Of a DNA stretch of 64,000 nt, positions 51,293 through 60,300 are shown in pieces. Made by a program: the position numbers and the translations under genes. Under the pieces are notes generated by a model. The model was not told the origin of the DNA and did no database searches. It worked only from the letters and a program-made list of their open reading frames with translations. The DNA is taken from contig NZ_WPCV01000004.1 in the NCBI RefSeq assembly GCF_018035235.1, positions 434,001 to 498,000 on the forward strand. Reading direction: 5' to 3'. Positions within the stretch are counted from its first letter, which is position 1, and every line of letters begins with the position of its first letter. This DNA is from Citrobacter sp. On2M. Its GTDB lineage: Bacteria > Pseudomonadota > Gammaproteobacteria > Enterobacterales > Enterobacteriaceae.

Positions 51293-51871
51293 TCACTGTT
51301 GTGCGCGCCCGGTAATTTTTTGGCGCGTATCCTCATTGAGAATTTCGCGCAGCTGCATGAACAAGGGATGCGTGCTGGTGTACTCCTGACCATAAGTAAG
51401 ATTAAATGCATAATTGAAGTCTGGCGGATTAATCCCCTGGTTGTGCTGGAGGATCGTTTCGAGTTTGTCGAGTGCCTTGACGGCTCTGGCTTCCGGTGAA
51501 GCGGCACATTCGTATTCCTGCCAGAGTGACAGAATTTCCTCCCGTTGCTTTTCACCAAGCGCACGAGTGAGATGCAACAGCGCGTCTTTCTCCTGTTCTC
51601 CCTTATCCGGGTGCAGATCCCGCTCGACAGCGGGAATATCACCATGGATTGCTTCTCCCAGATCGTGAACGAGACACATCTTGAGAACTCTGAGCATATC
51701 TACCCCTGCTAATTCATCCTCAAAGATCATGGCCATCAGGCTCAGGCGCCACGAGTGCTCGGCCGTGCTCTCCGTTCTACCGGTAGAGGTATGCGCACTA
51801 CGAAGCACACTTTTGAGTTTTTCTGCCTCCTGAAGGAAGCTCAAACGCTCTTTAATTTTTACAATATCCAT
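51293..51871 (-). CDS. HD-domain phosphohydrolase (YfbR/HDDC2-like)
   Basis: A 192-residue HD-domain protein with metal ligands in TAEHSWRLSLMA, LVHDLGEAIHGD and a distal Asp in AVKALDKLETIL. The size and motif order fit the HD_3 group of 5'-deoxynucleotidases (E. coli YfbR, human HDDC2), which cut deoxynucleoside monophosphates. AAGGG precedes the ATG. It is visibly more GC-rich than the genes around it, so it may have arrived separately. Substrate is inference. Confidence 0.82.
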   Translation of the reverse strand: MDIVKIKERLSFLQEAEKLKSVLRSAHTSTGRTESTAEHSWRLSLMAMIFEDELAGVDMLRVLKMCLVHDLGEAIHGDIPAVERDLHPDKGEQEKDALLHLTRALGEKQREEILSLWQEYECAASPEARAVKALDKLETILQHNQGINPPDFNYAFNLTYGQEYTSTHPLFMQLREILNEDTRQKITGRAQQ

Positions 51872-52233
51872 GTCTTGCCCTTACCGGTCGTTGAGGATAG
51901 ATATTCTATAGCCAGAGTGTTCCCGCGTGAAACAACTTGTCATGTTCGAGAGAAGCACAGATGAATGACATATAGCGACCGCTTTGGGTGAGAAACTGAC
52001 ATTGTAGTGGCCTATCTTTCCTGTTTTTTTGCTCTGGTTCTTGCTCTAAGGAGAGATTGTAGTGTCGTTTGTACATCAGAATCGGATATCATTATCTACT
52101 ATTCAGGGCGCTTTGGCTGAGTTTGAGAGTTCATCCCCTCAATAAAGACTGCTTTTGAGGGCTAAAATAAATTACAATGTTCGATTGTTGAAATGTTGAG
52201 TTAATTAAAAGTATACTTTACTTGTGGGGTCAT
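51872..52233. other. Intergenic region between divergent HD and LysR genes
   Basis: About 360 bases that must hold the promoters of both neighbours. A 7-bp inverted repeat CCCTCAA…TTGAGGG occurs at 52136–52161 and could be an operator or a weak hairpin. Nothing else is identified. Confidence 0.4.
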
Positions 52234-53169
52234 ATGTATCGTAGCGGCTTTCCAAAAACACTGAGGTATAATAGCGACTTGCTGATTGTGTTATATCTCC
52301 TTTTAAAGTTGAAGAATGTAAAGGCGGTAGCGGCTCAACTTCACCTTACCCCACCAGCAGTCAGTCAGAAATTATCACGACTAAGGGAAATCTTTAACGA
52401 TCCTTTGTTGGTACGAAGTAAAAAAGGGATGATTTTAACAACCCTAAGTGAAGTTCTTCTTCCAAGTCTTGAAAGTATTGTGCTGAAAATTGAAAGTTTC
52501 TACAACATCAGCGAATACTACAACAATACAATTATTCCATTAAAAAGAGAGTATGTGCTATCGGTTAATGCGGATACTCATTTTTACGAGGATATTGGGT
52601 TTCTTGATGCCTGTGTGCAAGAATCAGGTGGCGATCTCGATGTCTCTTTCTCTATCTTATTGAGGGATGATAATTCCATTCATGATTTACTTTCAGCGAA
52701 ACTTGATTTTTATTTTGGCAATGTGAATGTATTGGAAGATAATTTAACGCGTATAAAGGTAAGCGACCTGGAATACTCATTCGCGGTAGGGAAGCATCAT
52801 CCTCTTGCAGGGAAGAAAATAAAACTATCGTCAATTGATGAATTAAATGAGTTTAAATACATAGCCTTGTTAAGTTTACCGGAAAAACTAGAGGAAAAGT
52901 ATAATGATGTTTTTGGTCGTGAGCCATTTAGACCCTTCATCAAAATACAATCAATCAGAACGATTGCTGACTTTTTGAATCGAAGTGATTACTTTTCTTT
53001 TTTAACCGTCCGTTCAATAAATAAGCTGGGATTATCACGCGTTTATGTCGGCACTGAAAGTATATTCTTACAGCAATATTTGTACTGGCATAAAAATATG
53101 GAAAATGATAGCTTTCATAGATATTTGAGAAATTCTTTTATTGAAACTTTATCAAAGAAAGATGTATGA
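52234..53169 (+). CDS. LysR-family transcriptional regulator
   Basis: A 311-residue regulator with an N-terminal winged helix-turn-helix (KNVKAVAAQLHLTPPAVSQK, then LSRLREIFNDPLLVRS) at residues ~25–65 and a C-terminal substrate-binding domain of the usual length. The ATG (52234) follows GGGG by five bases; a TTG four codons earlier is possible. Codon use is AT-rich like the rest of the region. Regulators of this type usually act on adjacent genes; candidates are the HD gene or the EAL/fimbrial operon. Confidence 0.85.
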   Translation: MYRSGFPKTLRYNSDLLIVLYLLLKLKNVKAVAAQLHLTPPAVSQKLSRLREIFNDPLLVRSKKGMILTTLSEVLLPSLESIVLKIESFYNISEYYNNTIIPLKREYVLSVNADTHFYEDIGFLDACVQESGGDLDVSFSILLRDDNSIHDLLSAKLDFYFGNVNVLEDNLTRIKVSDLEYSFAVGKHHPLAGKKIKLSSIDELNEFKYIALLSLPEKLEEKYNDVFGREPFRPFIKIQSIRTIADFLNRSDYFSFLTVRSINKLGLSRVYVGTESIFLQQYLYWHKNMENDSFHRYLRNSFIETLSKKDV

Positions 53170-53529
53170 CATTAACTACGTAATGTCGGCAAGGGGGACA
53201 GGTGAATACGCACAATGTGTCGGTTGAATATTTTTCCGGCCAGATACCTATCCTTCGATTGTCCCGGTCATAACAGCCGTGGTCGTGCCGCGAACGTTGG
53301 CTCCTCCGTTCGGTTATCTATTCTTTTACACCCGGTTTACGGACCTCATACGCCTGAGTTAGCTAAAGCGCGCGAGAGCAGTAACCCATCGATATCTGTC
53401 ATCTCCTTTAAGGTTCTGACCATGGTAATAAATTTGAGCAGAAAATAAACGCAGGGGAAAACCTCAAAAGACGATCTTGTTCATCAGATTCAACAAATTA
53501 GAGGTATTGCCTATCTCGATTTGTGAAGA
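53170..53529. other. Stretch between LysR gene and EAL gene; possible decayed coding sequence
   Basis: No intact gene. A 77-codon frame (53215–53448) and a short out-of-frame piece ending IQQIRGIAYLDL near 53526 give a coding-like impression but match nothing I recognise and have no convincing start. It may be gene debris. Confidence 0.3.
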
Positions 53530-54204
53530 TTACGGATAACAATACGTAAATAAATAAGGATGTTGTATATGAATTTCAGGCCATAAGAATCCTTGTAGAA
53601 AATTTGCTCCGCAACGAGTTGCGACTCTCTGTTGCTGGATATTTTCAATACCTTCTACTGTTACATTTTGAGTTAGCGTATGGCAATCGTATATAAATTG
53701 CCGTAAGTGTTCGGGCGTTTCGCTGAGAGTCCAGAACGCATGTTTATCGATTTTAATCCCATCAAATTTAAAAAGAAGTGAAGAAACGTCATCAAATAAC
53801 GCTGGCGCAATGTCATCCAGCCAGATGGGGATATCGTTAGCACGAATCAGGTTTAGGTTGTGATTTAACACACGTGCCGCCGAGGGAGAAAGGCGACTAA
53901 TATTTTCCGGATCCTGTAGTTCAATAATTATGTTGTTATGTAGTTCTGGCAGAAGCTGTTCTATAGCAAACATATCGCTTAATAAGGCAACGGGTAAGTT
54001 TAAATAATAACGAGAATAATCATTTCGCTGTTTGATTATATTTAACTGCTGTACCAATAGGGTTTGATGTGAGGCGGCACTCAGCGACGAAAAAAATGTC
54101 TCGCAATCCTGGGCAGGTAAAGGACCACTCAGGACTTCATAACCGTGAATTATCCGTTTTGTGACAGAATAAATTGGTTGTAAACGTAGCATTACGTGCA
54201 TCAT
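53530..54204 (-). CDS. EAL-domain protein at the end of the fimbrial operon
   Basis: The 224-residue protein consists of one EAL domain, the fold of c-di-GMP phosphodiesterases. Positions of most catalytic ligands are kept: Glu in HGYEVL (for EAL), Asn in YLNLP, Glu in IIIELQDPE, the Asp pair in IPIWLDDIAP, Lys in GIKIDKHAF, Glu in VTVEGIEN and Gln in NFLQGFLWPE. The loop-6 motif DDFGTG reads DDIAPA, so dimer-coupled activity may be altered or lost. No GGDEF or membrane segment is present. It lies 21 bp after the second chaperone gene, so it is probably co-transcribed, much as mrkJ accompanies type 3 fimbriae in Klebsiella. Confidence 0.85.
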   Translation of the reverse strand: MMHVMLRLQPIYSVTKRIIHGYEVLSGPLPAQDCETFFSSLSAASHQTLLVQQLNIIKQRNDYSRYYLNLPVALLSDMFAIEQLLPELHNNIIIELQDPENISRLSPSAARVLNHNLNLIRANDIPIWLDDIAPALFDDVSSLLFKFDGIKIDKHAFWTLSETPEHLRQFIYDCHTLTQNVTVEGIENIQQQRVATRCGANFLQGFLWPEIHIQHPYLFTYCYP

Positions 54205-54225
54205 GTTCTCTTATCAGCAGCGCAC

Positions 54226-54945
54226 TTAAAAGCTGCGGTTGCCTTTAACGATATTGCCATCATCATCAATCAATTCAAATGTAGCTCGCTTTGGCTCACC
54301 TAAGGAAACAATATCTGCATTGATTATTTTGGCGCTAAAGGGTGATAGCATTCCCGGATCAATTGTTTGCATGCTCTTTTCTCCTACCAGACTTAATGAG
54401 CGATAGGTTGCAAAATATGGCGTTGGATTACTTATCTTTATTGCCAGTCTACCCGGCATTCTTTGTGGCTCTATCTTTTGTTCTTCAACGACTTTATCTG
54501 GTGAAGGAGACAAGTTTTCCGGGCGGAAAAACAGTTTAAGCTGCAAACGAACCGCAACTTTTACCGCTGATAAACTGGCTGGTAGTTTCGTCTCTACTGG
54601 CGAGATTTCATACATATTCAGCCAGTATAATGATTCGCGATCGGTTGCCTGAGGTATGTGAGTGGCCAGTAGTCGGAGATTTTTTTTCTCTTGTGGTTCC
54701 AGACGAAAAACGGCAGGTAAAGGAATTACTGGAACGTTGTCTACCGTTTCCGGCGTATTTTTCAAGTCACCATTATCCACCCACGTTTGTACGATCACCG
54801 GATAACTATTATTGTTAGCCAGCAGTAACGAGCGTTCTCGATCGGACGCTGAAAACACCACTCGAGAGGACTCGATGGTCATCCCTGCCTGACAGACATT
54901 GCCGAGTAACAGGAGATGCAGAAGATATATTCTTAGCTTTTTCAT
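54226..54945 (-). CDS. Second periplasmic fimbrial chaperone (PapD-like, StbE-like)
   Basis: A 239-residue PapD-family chaperone with a signal peptide ending VCQA-GMT. The N-terminal domain holds the conserved pilin-anchoring Arg in SSRVVFSASDRERSL and the AVFRLEPQEKKNLRL strand; ESLYWLNMYEISP is the family signature. Its ATG overlaps the adhesin stop in TAATG, which couples translation. Two chaperones in one operon suggest one may serve the adhesin specifically. Confidence 0.9.
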   Translation of the reverse strand: MKKLRIYLLHLLLLGNVCQAGMTIESSRVVFSASDRERSLLLANNNSYPVIVQTWVDNGDLKNTPETVDNVPVIPLPAVFRLEPQEKKNLRLLATHIPQATDRESLYWLNMYEISPVETKLPASLSAVKVAVRLQLKLFFRPENLSPSPDKVVEEQKIEPQRMPGRLAIKISNPTPYFATYRSLSLVGEKSMQTIDPGMLSPFSAKIINADIVSLGEPKRATFELIDDDGNIVKGNRSF

Positions 54946-56291
54946 TATTGTACCTGGATGATCACCTGTGCTGTTGCATTAAACTTACCCGGCGTAATGG
55001 TTTTCCCCGGTAAAGCCTTAAACGTGGCGTTTATTGTTTTTGTGTAGGTTGTAACTCCATTCACCACTGAACCTGCGGAAGCATCATCCAGCACCGGATA
55101 CCATCCGACCGCATTGCCACCTAATACCGCTCCGCTGAGCGTGCTGAGGAGATTCAGCGGCGAGCCGTTGGCTCGGGTAAACTGGATGCCCACACCGGTA
55201 GCGATATTTGGAGAAGAGTTGTAATTATCGGAAAGGAGATAACTGACGCCGGAACCTGCCGTACCGAAGCCTTCCGAAACAGCGGCAGCGGCGTTAGCTG
55301 GATTGACCAGAATTCCCATCGCGGTCTGATTTGCGGCAACACCGCTGACAAAGGCACCAACACCCGTATTGGCTGGACTTCCCGTTTGACAGTTAAAACG
55401 GATAGCTATAGGTTTCTGCCGTGTTACGCCCGACGAAAGTTCTGAAACAGAAATTGTCGGAAAAACGACAGTTGGCGTCACGTTTGTCACCGAACAGGTC
55501 GCTGAACGACGGATATATATACGGTTATACAAATTTACAGCGCCGGGCCAGGCATTATACCAACCACTATATTGTGAGTTTGAGTCGCTGCCGATGGTCA
55601 GACCGGATGAAAAGCCTCCTCCCTGGAATGCAATGTAGGTGGCTGGCTGTGAATGTGGGTAAATACCTGTAAATACCGCTCCCGCGCTTCTGTCGAGTCG
55701 AAAGAGCTCAATCCTGGTGTCACTGAAGTCTTTGGCTTTTACCAAAATCCAGCCCAAAGAATCACGATCGAGATTAGTTAGCGGTCTGGATTTCCAGTAA
55801 CGGCTGTAATATTCACCGGTCACCATATTGGTTGCACGTAGTGCCATTCCGCTGGCATAGGTTTGATAGCTTTCCGGTAACCCGTTGCTTGCACCGACTT
55901 CGACTTGTCCACCATATGTTGAGTCACCGTTAGTGGCATAGTATTCATACAACTTGCCGTCTTCGCTGGCAGTACAACGAAATAGAATTTGGTCGCTGTT
56001 GTAGGACTGAGCGCCGGATTGCAAGACGTTGACAACGCCGGAAGCGATCAAAGTCCCATTTGGTTGAAAAGTACTGTTATTAATATTTATTACCGTGGGT
56101 AATGTCCCTGCAGAACCCGATGAATCGGTAGCTCCATCCCAGTTCGCCGCCGTGCCTTTTCCTGGCTCGGTGTAATAATTAGAGCTTGAGTTAGTATTAG
56201 TCGTAGTGATTCGATAGCAGGCGGCCCATGTAGGCTCAACCAGCAGCAACGCAAACAGCATCAGAAACGCCACAGATATTCTATTATTCAT
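54945..56291 (-). CDS. Fimbrial tip adhesin (StbD-like)
   Basis: The 448-residue precursor has a signal peptide (ends EPTWA-ACY), an N-terminal ~270-residue region with several Cys and aromatic residues that should be the receptor-binding domain, and a C-terminal ~170-residue pilin domain (starts near CSVTNVTPTVVFPTISVSEL) ending in the chaperone-recognised KFNATAQVIIQVQ. Two-domain size and position after the usher identify it as the tip adhesin. Receptor specificity cannot be read from sequence. GGGAAATAAATC precedes the ATG, 13 bp after the usher. Confidence 0.86.
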   Translation of the reverse strand: MNNRISVAFLMLFALLLVEPTWAACYRITTTNTNSSSNYYTEPGKGTAANWDGATDSSGSAGTLPTVININNSTFQPNGTLIASGVVNVLQSGAQSYNSDQILFRCTASEDGKLYEYYATNGDSTYGGQVEVGASNGLPESYQTYASGMALRATNMVTGEYYSRYWKSRPLTNLDRDSLGWILVKAKDFSDTRIELFRLDRSAGAVFTGIYPHSQPATYIAFQGGGFSSGLTIGSDSNSQYSGWYNAWPGAVNLYNRIYIRRSATCSVTNVTPTVVFPTISVSELSSGVTRQKPIAIRFNCQTGSPANTGVGAFVSGVAANQTAMGILVNPANAAAAVSEGFGTAGSGVSYLLSDNYNSSPNIATGVGIQFTRANGSPLNLLSTLSGAVLGGNAVGWYPVLDDASAGSVVNGVTTYTKTINATFKALPGKTITPGKFNATAQVIIQVQ

Positions 56292-56304
56292 GATTTATTT
56301 CCCA

Positions 56305-58944
56305 TCAGATACTGATGCATGGCAGGTCGAGTCTGTAAAGGGACTGCGATATATCGGTGTCCTGTAAGTCATACTTTAAGAGACATTGTTCGGATGGCGA
56401 TTCACCCCATTTCACACGCAGCGTTCCTTTTTTCTTTGGTGCGCGGGCATACACCTGATTTCCCTGGCCGACGAGACCAATAACAGTGTCTTTACTGTCA
56501 TAAACATCCGCCCCTAACGGGAGACTTCCTTCAGCTTTTCGCTGGATCTTGATTAACAGGGGATATCCGACCAATGTTCTGAAGCGCACCTTGACGACTG
56601 CTCCGGCATAAGGTGCTACGCGTTGCTGGTTTTCGGCCAACTCCGCGCTCTGGTTTTTTATACCTTTGGCGTCGAGGCCGATATCGTTGTACCGATAAGG
56701 CACCAACGAAGGGACAATGGCATATCCAAAGTTGTTAATTTTTGCCCCCATACCGTTTTGAACCTCTGCGCCATCTACACCTTCAGCTTCGATAACACCA
56801 AAAGTATCGCCAAGGTAGGGACCAAGTGTAACGCCACCAGAATGGGCAACCAGAGCACCACGTAAGCTTGCCCCCCCTTGGGTGTAATCACGACTATGTG
56901 ATGCGCTACCGTTAACTGTGACCCAAGGCAATTGTTGGGTGACGTTTGCGCCTACGGTAGTGCCGGTTCCTGCGTTGTCATAAGCCCCATTCACGGTGTA
57001 ACTAAGTGCTTGATTTTCTCCCAGCGTCCCAGTGAGTGAACTTTGATAAAAGGTGCTGCTATCGTCTCCGGATTGGTGGCTTACGCCAGTGGTCAGAATA
57101 GGCGAACGAGAACCTTCACCAAACGGGACCGTGATTGAAAACATCAGGGTGTTTTGCGTACGACCAGAATAACCAGAAGCATTATTGCTATAGCCTTGTG
57201 AAGACTGCACGCCATAACGAGTGCTGCCGGTTTGCTGCCTGCTCAACGAGAGGTTATAACTGACTGAACCCCAGCTATTGGAGTATCCCATCTGATACTG
57301 CGTGTCGCGGCTACGACGGTCACGATAATCGCTGGTTGAACCAGAAACGTAGAGTTGCCCGTAGCTGGATAGCCCCTGACTTATTGTCAGTACGAACTGA
57401 TTTTTCTGTTGATAGGTGCTGGAATTCCATGTGCCGTTGCGATCGTGCGCATCGCGCAAACCTAGTACATCGCCGAGATCGCGGTAGCCATCGGTCGAGT
57501 ATCGATAGCCCGCCAACGCGACAGTAGTTGCCGTCGGAGAAAATGTACGACTATAGGTGGCTCCCAGACGCCAGCCATTAAGGTTTTCACCCAGAATATC
57601 CGCTCGCGAATAAACGGCATTCAAACCCAGCGCCCCTAACTGATTAGTGAAGACAAAACCGCCCAGCAAAGACTGATACCCCTGCGAAATTCGTACACCA
57701 CTATTCGCCGTTATGGCATTGCTTAAGCCAGTTTGCCACGTCAGATCGGTGAAATTTGCGTCACTGTCGCCAATGTCCCGTACCTGCCCGGCAGAGAAAT
57801 TCACATGGGAACGTCCAGGCCGCATGGAGTTTGGCACGGCAGAAAATGGTACGGTAAATGACGAAATACGCCCATCGGCTTCCTGAATTTCAACAACTAA
57901 ATCCCCTTCATAACTGGTGGGGTAAAGGTCATCAATGACAAATGCTCCCGGCGTCACGGTGGTTTGATAAATTTTATTGCCTGATTGAGACACAGTGACT
58001 TTTGCTGCAGTAGATGCAATACCGCGAATTGTTGGTGCATAGCCTCGTTGAGATTCCGGCAACATACGATCGTCCGTTTCCAACTGGAGTCCGCGAAATC
58101 CAATACTGCTAAACAGATTGCCAGAGGTATAACTGTCGCCCAGTGTCAGTTGACTGCGCAAGGCCATGATAGGTCTCTGAACATAAGTTCGTAGTGGTGT
58201 CCAGTGGTTGCTGCCTGGACCTGAATCGCTAGAATAACGGTTATAGTTTGCCTGGTGGCGGAATTGCCACAACCCCAGGTTTAACCCGGCGTTGAGGCCT
58301 AAATAAGTAGATTCTGACGTCTGACCAGACGTATCAGTGCGATAGTAGTTCGTATCATAATTCGCAAACGCGACTGTTTCTCCCGCAGACAAATCGCCTG
58401 CAGAAACTTTGCCACGAGGGGTACGCACCATGAGTGCCTGAGGAATAAATAAATCCAGTCGTAACCTCGCAAAGTCAAAATGGTTTGACGAATCTTTAAT
58501 CTGACTTTCCAGCGTTGCACATTGCGCCGTATGATCTACTGGCGTAATACTCTGTGGGTCGACGCCACCTTTGGTTAACAGTTCTTGCGATAGGCAAGGA
58601 GATACCTTTCCCTGAGCATTGGGCGCAAAAACGAGCGATTCTCGGGAATAGAAATTACCGTTAATAAAAATATCGACCTGATACGTACCAGCGGCAACGC
58701 TATTTGCATGGTTAAACCGCGCAATGATCTGTTGGTCTTTTGCGTTACCAAGCAGCATGGCATCATCAAACTGATATTGGTTTTCAGCCTCCAGTTGAGT
58801 TTCGGAAAACGCAAAAGATGGACATAAAATTAGAGCGATGAGTAAGCATTTGATAGGAATTCTCCGCCCCGAAATAAGACGGAAATAAACCTGACTACTT
58901 GGTACATTGCTATGCAAAGTTTTAGCTTCTGGAATGTACAGCAT
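56305..58944 (-). CDS. Fimbrial outer-membrane usher (StbC-like)
   Basis: The usher forms the 24-strand outer-membrane pore through which pilin subunits are polymerised. From the ATG at 58944 (GGAGG five bases upstream) it has 879 residues: an unusually long n-region before the hydrophobic signal core (CLLIALILCPSFAFS), the N-terminal chaperone-binding domain (NQYQFDDAMLLG…VDIFINGNFYS), the barrel with plug (GDSYTSGNLFSSIGFRGLQL, ESQRGYAPTIRGIAS, DDLYPTSYEGDLVVEIQEADG), and C-terminal domains ending with a Cys pair. An in-frame extension to 59037 would run into the preceding gene. Confidence 0.92.
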   Translation of the reverse strand: MLYIPEAKTLHSNVPSSQVYFRLISGRRIPIKCLLIALILCPSFAFSETQLEAENQYQFDDAMLLGNAKDQQIIARFNHANSVAAGTYQVDIFINGNFYSRESLVFAPNAQGKVSPCLSQELLTKGGVDPQSITPVDHTAQCATLESQIKDSSNHFDFARLRLDLFIPQALMVRTPRGKVSAGDLSAGETVAFANYDTNYYRTDTSGQTSESTYLGLNAGLNLGLWQFRHQANYNRYSSDSGPGSNHWTPLRTYVQRPIMALRSQLTLGDSYTSGNLFSSIGFRGLQLETDDRMLPESQRGYAPTIRGIASTAAKVTVSQSGNKIYQTTVTPGAFVIDDLYPTSYEGDLVVEIQEADGRISSFTVPFSAVPNSMRPGRSHVNFSAGQVRDIGDSDANFTDLTWQTGLSNAITANSGVRISQGYQSLLGGFVFTNQLGALGLNAVYSRADILGENLNGWRLGATYSRTFSPTATTVALAGYRYSTDGYRDLGDVLGLRDAHDRNGTWNSSTYQQKNQFVLTISQGLSSYGQLYVSGSTSDYRDRRSRDTQYQMGYSNSWGSVSYNLSLSRQQTGSTRYGVQSSQGYSNNASGYSGRTQNTLMFSITVPFGEGSRSPILTTGVSHQSGDDSSTFYQSSLTGTLGENQALSYTVNGAYDNAGTGTTVGANVTQQLPWVTVNGSASHSRDYTQGGASLRGALVAHSGGVTLGPYLGDTFGVIEAEGVDGAEVQNGMGAKINNFGYAIVPSLVPYRYNDIGLDAKGIKNQSAELAENQQRVAPYAGAVVKVRFRTLVGYPLLIKIQRKAEGSLPLGADVYDSKDTVIGLVGQGNQVYARAPKKKGTLRVKWGESPSEQCLLKYDLQDTDISQSLYRLDLPCISI

Positions 58945-58990
58945 CCATTCCTCCAGTAATTGAATAAACTCTGCACTCAGAGTTGAAAAG

Positions 58991-59722
58991 TTAGTTTTTG
59001 AGTGGAGCTTCAGCACTCGTATGACCACCGTAGTCATTCACCAAAGTAAATTTAACTTTCAACGGTTTTGAAGAAAGCCGGCTATTTTTAGCGACCCAAA
59101 GCATTTGAGTTTTGGGAGCAACCATACTGGCAGGAAAAGCAATTTTCTGTGTACCAGCAATAACGTCTGCACTAATGAAAGAGGCATAATAACCTGAATC
59201 ATTAATCACGGTGAGCTGTACATTTCCACGTTCTTCTTTAACGGAAAAATGAATCTGATTCACCACGTCATCAACACTGCCAATGATCGTTTTTGGTCTG
59301 TAAAATATTTTATTTCTGTTTCTCAGAACGACGACCATTTGGTTTTGTGCTTTGGCCATATTCTTCGGTGGAATTTGCACAAAGTTAAGATAAAAAACAG
59401 ATTCGCGATCTTGAGGTAGATTCTTTCCAGTAAAAAAAAGGCGCACCGATTGACCTGTTCTGGGTTCAATACGAAATAAAGCGGGCACCGCCATAAAAGG
59501 GCCATCGGCATTATCTGGGGTAGATGCTGGATTATTTTTATCTGACCAGATTTGCATTATATAGGGAATGTTATCATTATTAGTAAATTGTAAGGTTTCA
59601 GATTGAGCATCCCCTGGATAAATGACCCTGGTGTTGAGCATTACCACACTAGCCATTACTGGCGTGGTTACTGTTAAAACTAATGCAGCCCACAATAGCG
59701 CGTTGAGGATTTTTCTTGGCAT
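58991..59722 (-). CDS. Periplasmic fimbrial chaperone (StbB-like)
   Basis: A 243-residue PapD-family chaperone with signal peptide (ends TPVMA-SVV). The anchoring Arg is in MLNTRVIYPGDAQSETL, the next motif is ALFRIEPRTGQSVRLFF, and the signature ESVFYLNFVQIPP follows. It lies 53 bp after the major pilin gene with a hairpin in the gap, and 46 bp before the usher. Confidence 0.92.
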   Translation of the reverse strand: MPRKILNALLWAALVLTVTTPVMASVVMLNTRVIYPGDAQSETLQFTNNDNIPYIMQIWSDKNNPASTPDNADGPFMAVPALFRIEPRTGQSVRLFFTGKNLPQDRESVFYLNFVQIPPKNMAKAQNQMVVVLRNRNKIFYRPKTIIGSVDDVVNQIHFSVKEERGNVQLTVINDSGYYASFISADVIAGTQKIAFPASMVAPKTQMLWVAKNSRLSSKPLKVKFTLVNDYGGHTSAEAPLKN

Positions 59723-59744
59723 TATAATTTCTCGTGTATAAATA

Positions 59745-59767
59745 CCCCTTCCATAAACTGGAAGGGG
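59745..59767 (-). terminator. Hairpin between major pilin and chaperone genes
   Basis: CCCCTTCC-ATAAACT-GGAAGGGG is a perfect 8-bp stem with a 7-nt loop located just after the pilin stop codon. It has no long T-run. Such elements downstream of major pilin genes let pilin mRNA accumulate above chaperone and usher mRNA, by partial termination or by blocking 3' decay. Confidence 0.65.
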
Positions 59768-59775
59768 ATTGGTGC

Positions 59776-60300
59776 TTATTGGTAAGACACAGCGTACTGT
59801 ACGCTTCCCAGAACTGAGCCAGCGGTAGCAACGCCTTCGGCATAGTATTCAACTGCAAAGTCATAGGATGCTGAAGTTGCGTTAGCTGCAAGGTTTAAGC
59901 CAGGAGAGCCAGTTTGACCTGTCAGATCTAACGGTGTAGTTGGGTTTGCAGGATCAACCAGTTGTAATGAAACATTCGTTGCGCTACCGGAGTTTCCCAT
60001 ACGACCATTACTGGTCAGGTTATTTCCGACAAATACCGTTTTGATCGCGGTTGCAGAGGTGGTAGCTGTACAACCACTCAGAGAAACAGCGAAAGGCGTT
60101 TGGCCCGCGGTCTGACCGGAAGCAGCCAGGGCAGATTTAGGCACCGTAGGCAAAAGAACCAGCGGTGAAGAGGCATTGCCGTTAATACTAACAACGCACG
60201 TTTGATCGGCTACTTCACCCTGAAAACGAATAGTGTTATCCGCCACTGCTGAAGCCGAGATAGCAACAGTACAAATGAGAGCTAGCGTCATTCTTTTCAT
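59776..60300 (-). CDS. Major fimbrial subunit (type 1-like pilin, StbA-like)
   Basis: The 174-residue precursor has a signal peptide (ends ASAVA-DNT), a Cys pair (TCVVSINGN and LSGCTATT) that forms the pilin disulfide, and the C-terminal beta-zipper motif ending VQYAVSYQ with the penultimate Tyr recognised by the chaperone. AGGAAAATTAAAT precedes the ATG. It is first in the operon and so expressed most. Salmonella StbA-type pilins have similar length. Confidence 0.92.
   Translation of the reverse strand: MKRMTLALICTVAISASAVADNTIRFQGEVADQTCVVSINGNASSPLVLLPTVPKSALAASGQTAGQTPFAVSLSGCTATTSATAIKTVFVGNNLTSNGRMGNSGSATNVSLQLVDPANPTTPLDLTGQTGSPGLNLAANATSASYDFAVEYYAEGVATAGSVLGSVQYAVSYQ

Noticed and set aside
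53215-53448. 77-codon plus-strand frame after the LysR gene
   Set aside because: Unusual composition without motif or start signal; at most gene debris, so not listed as a CDS.
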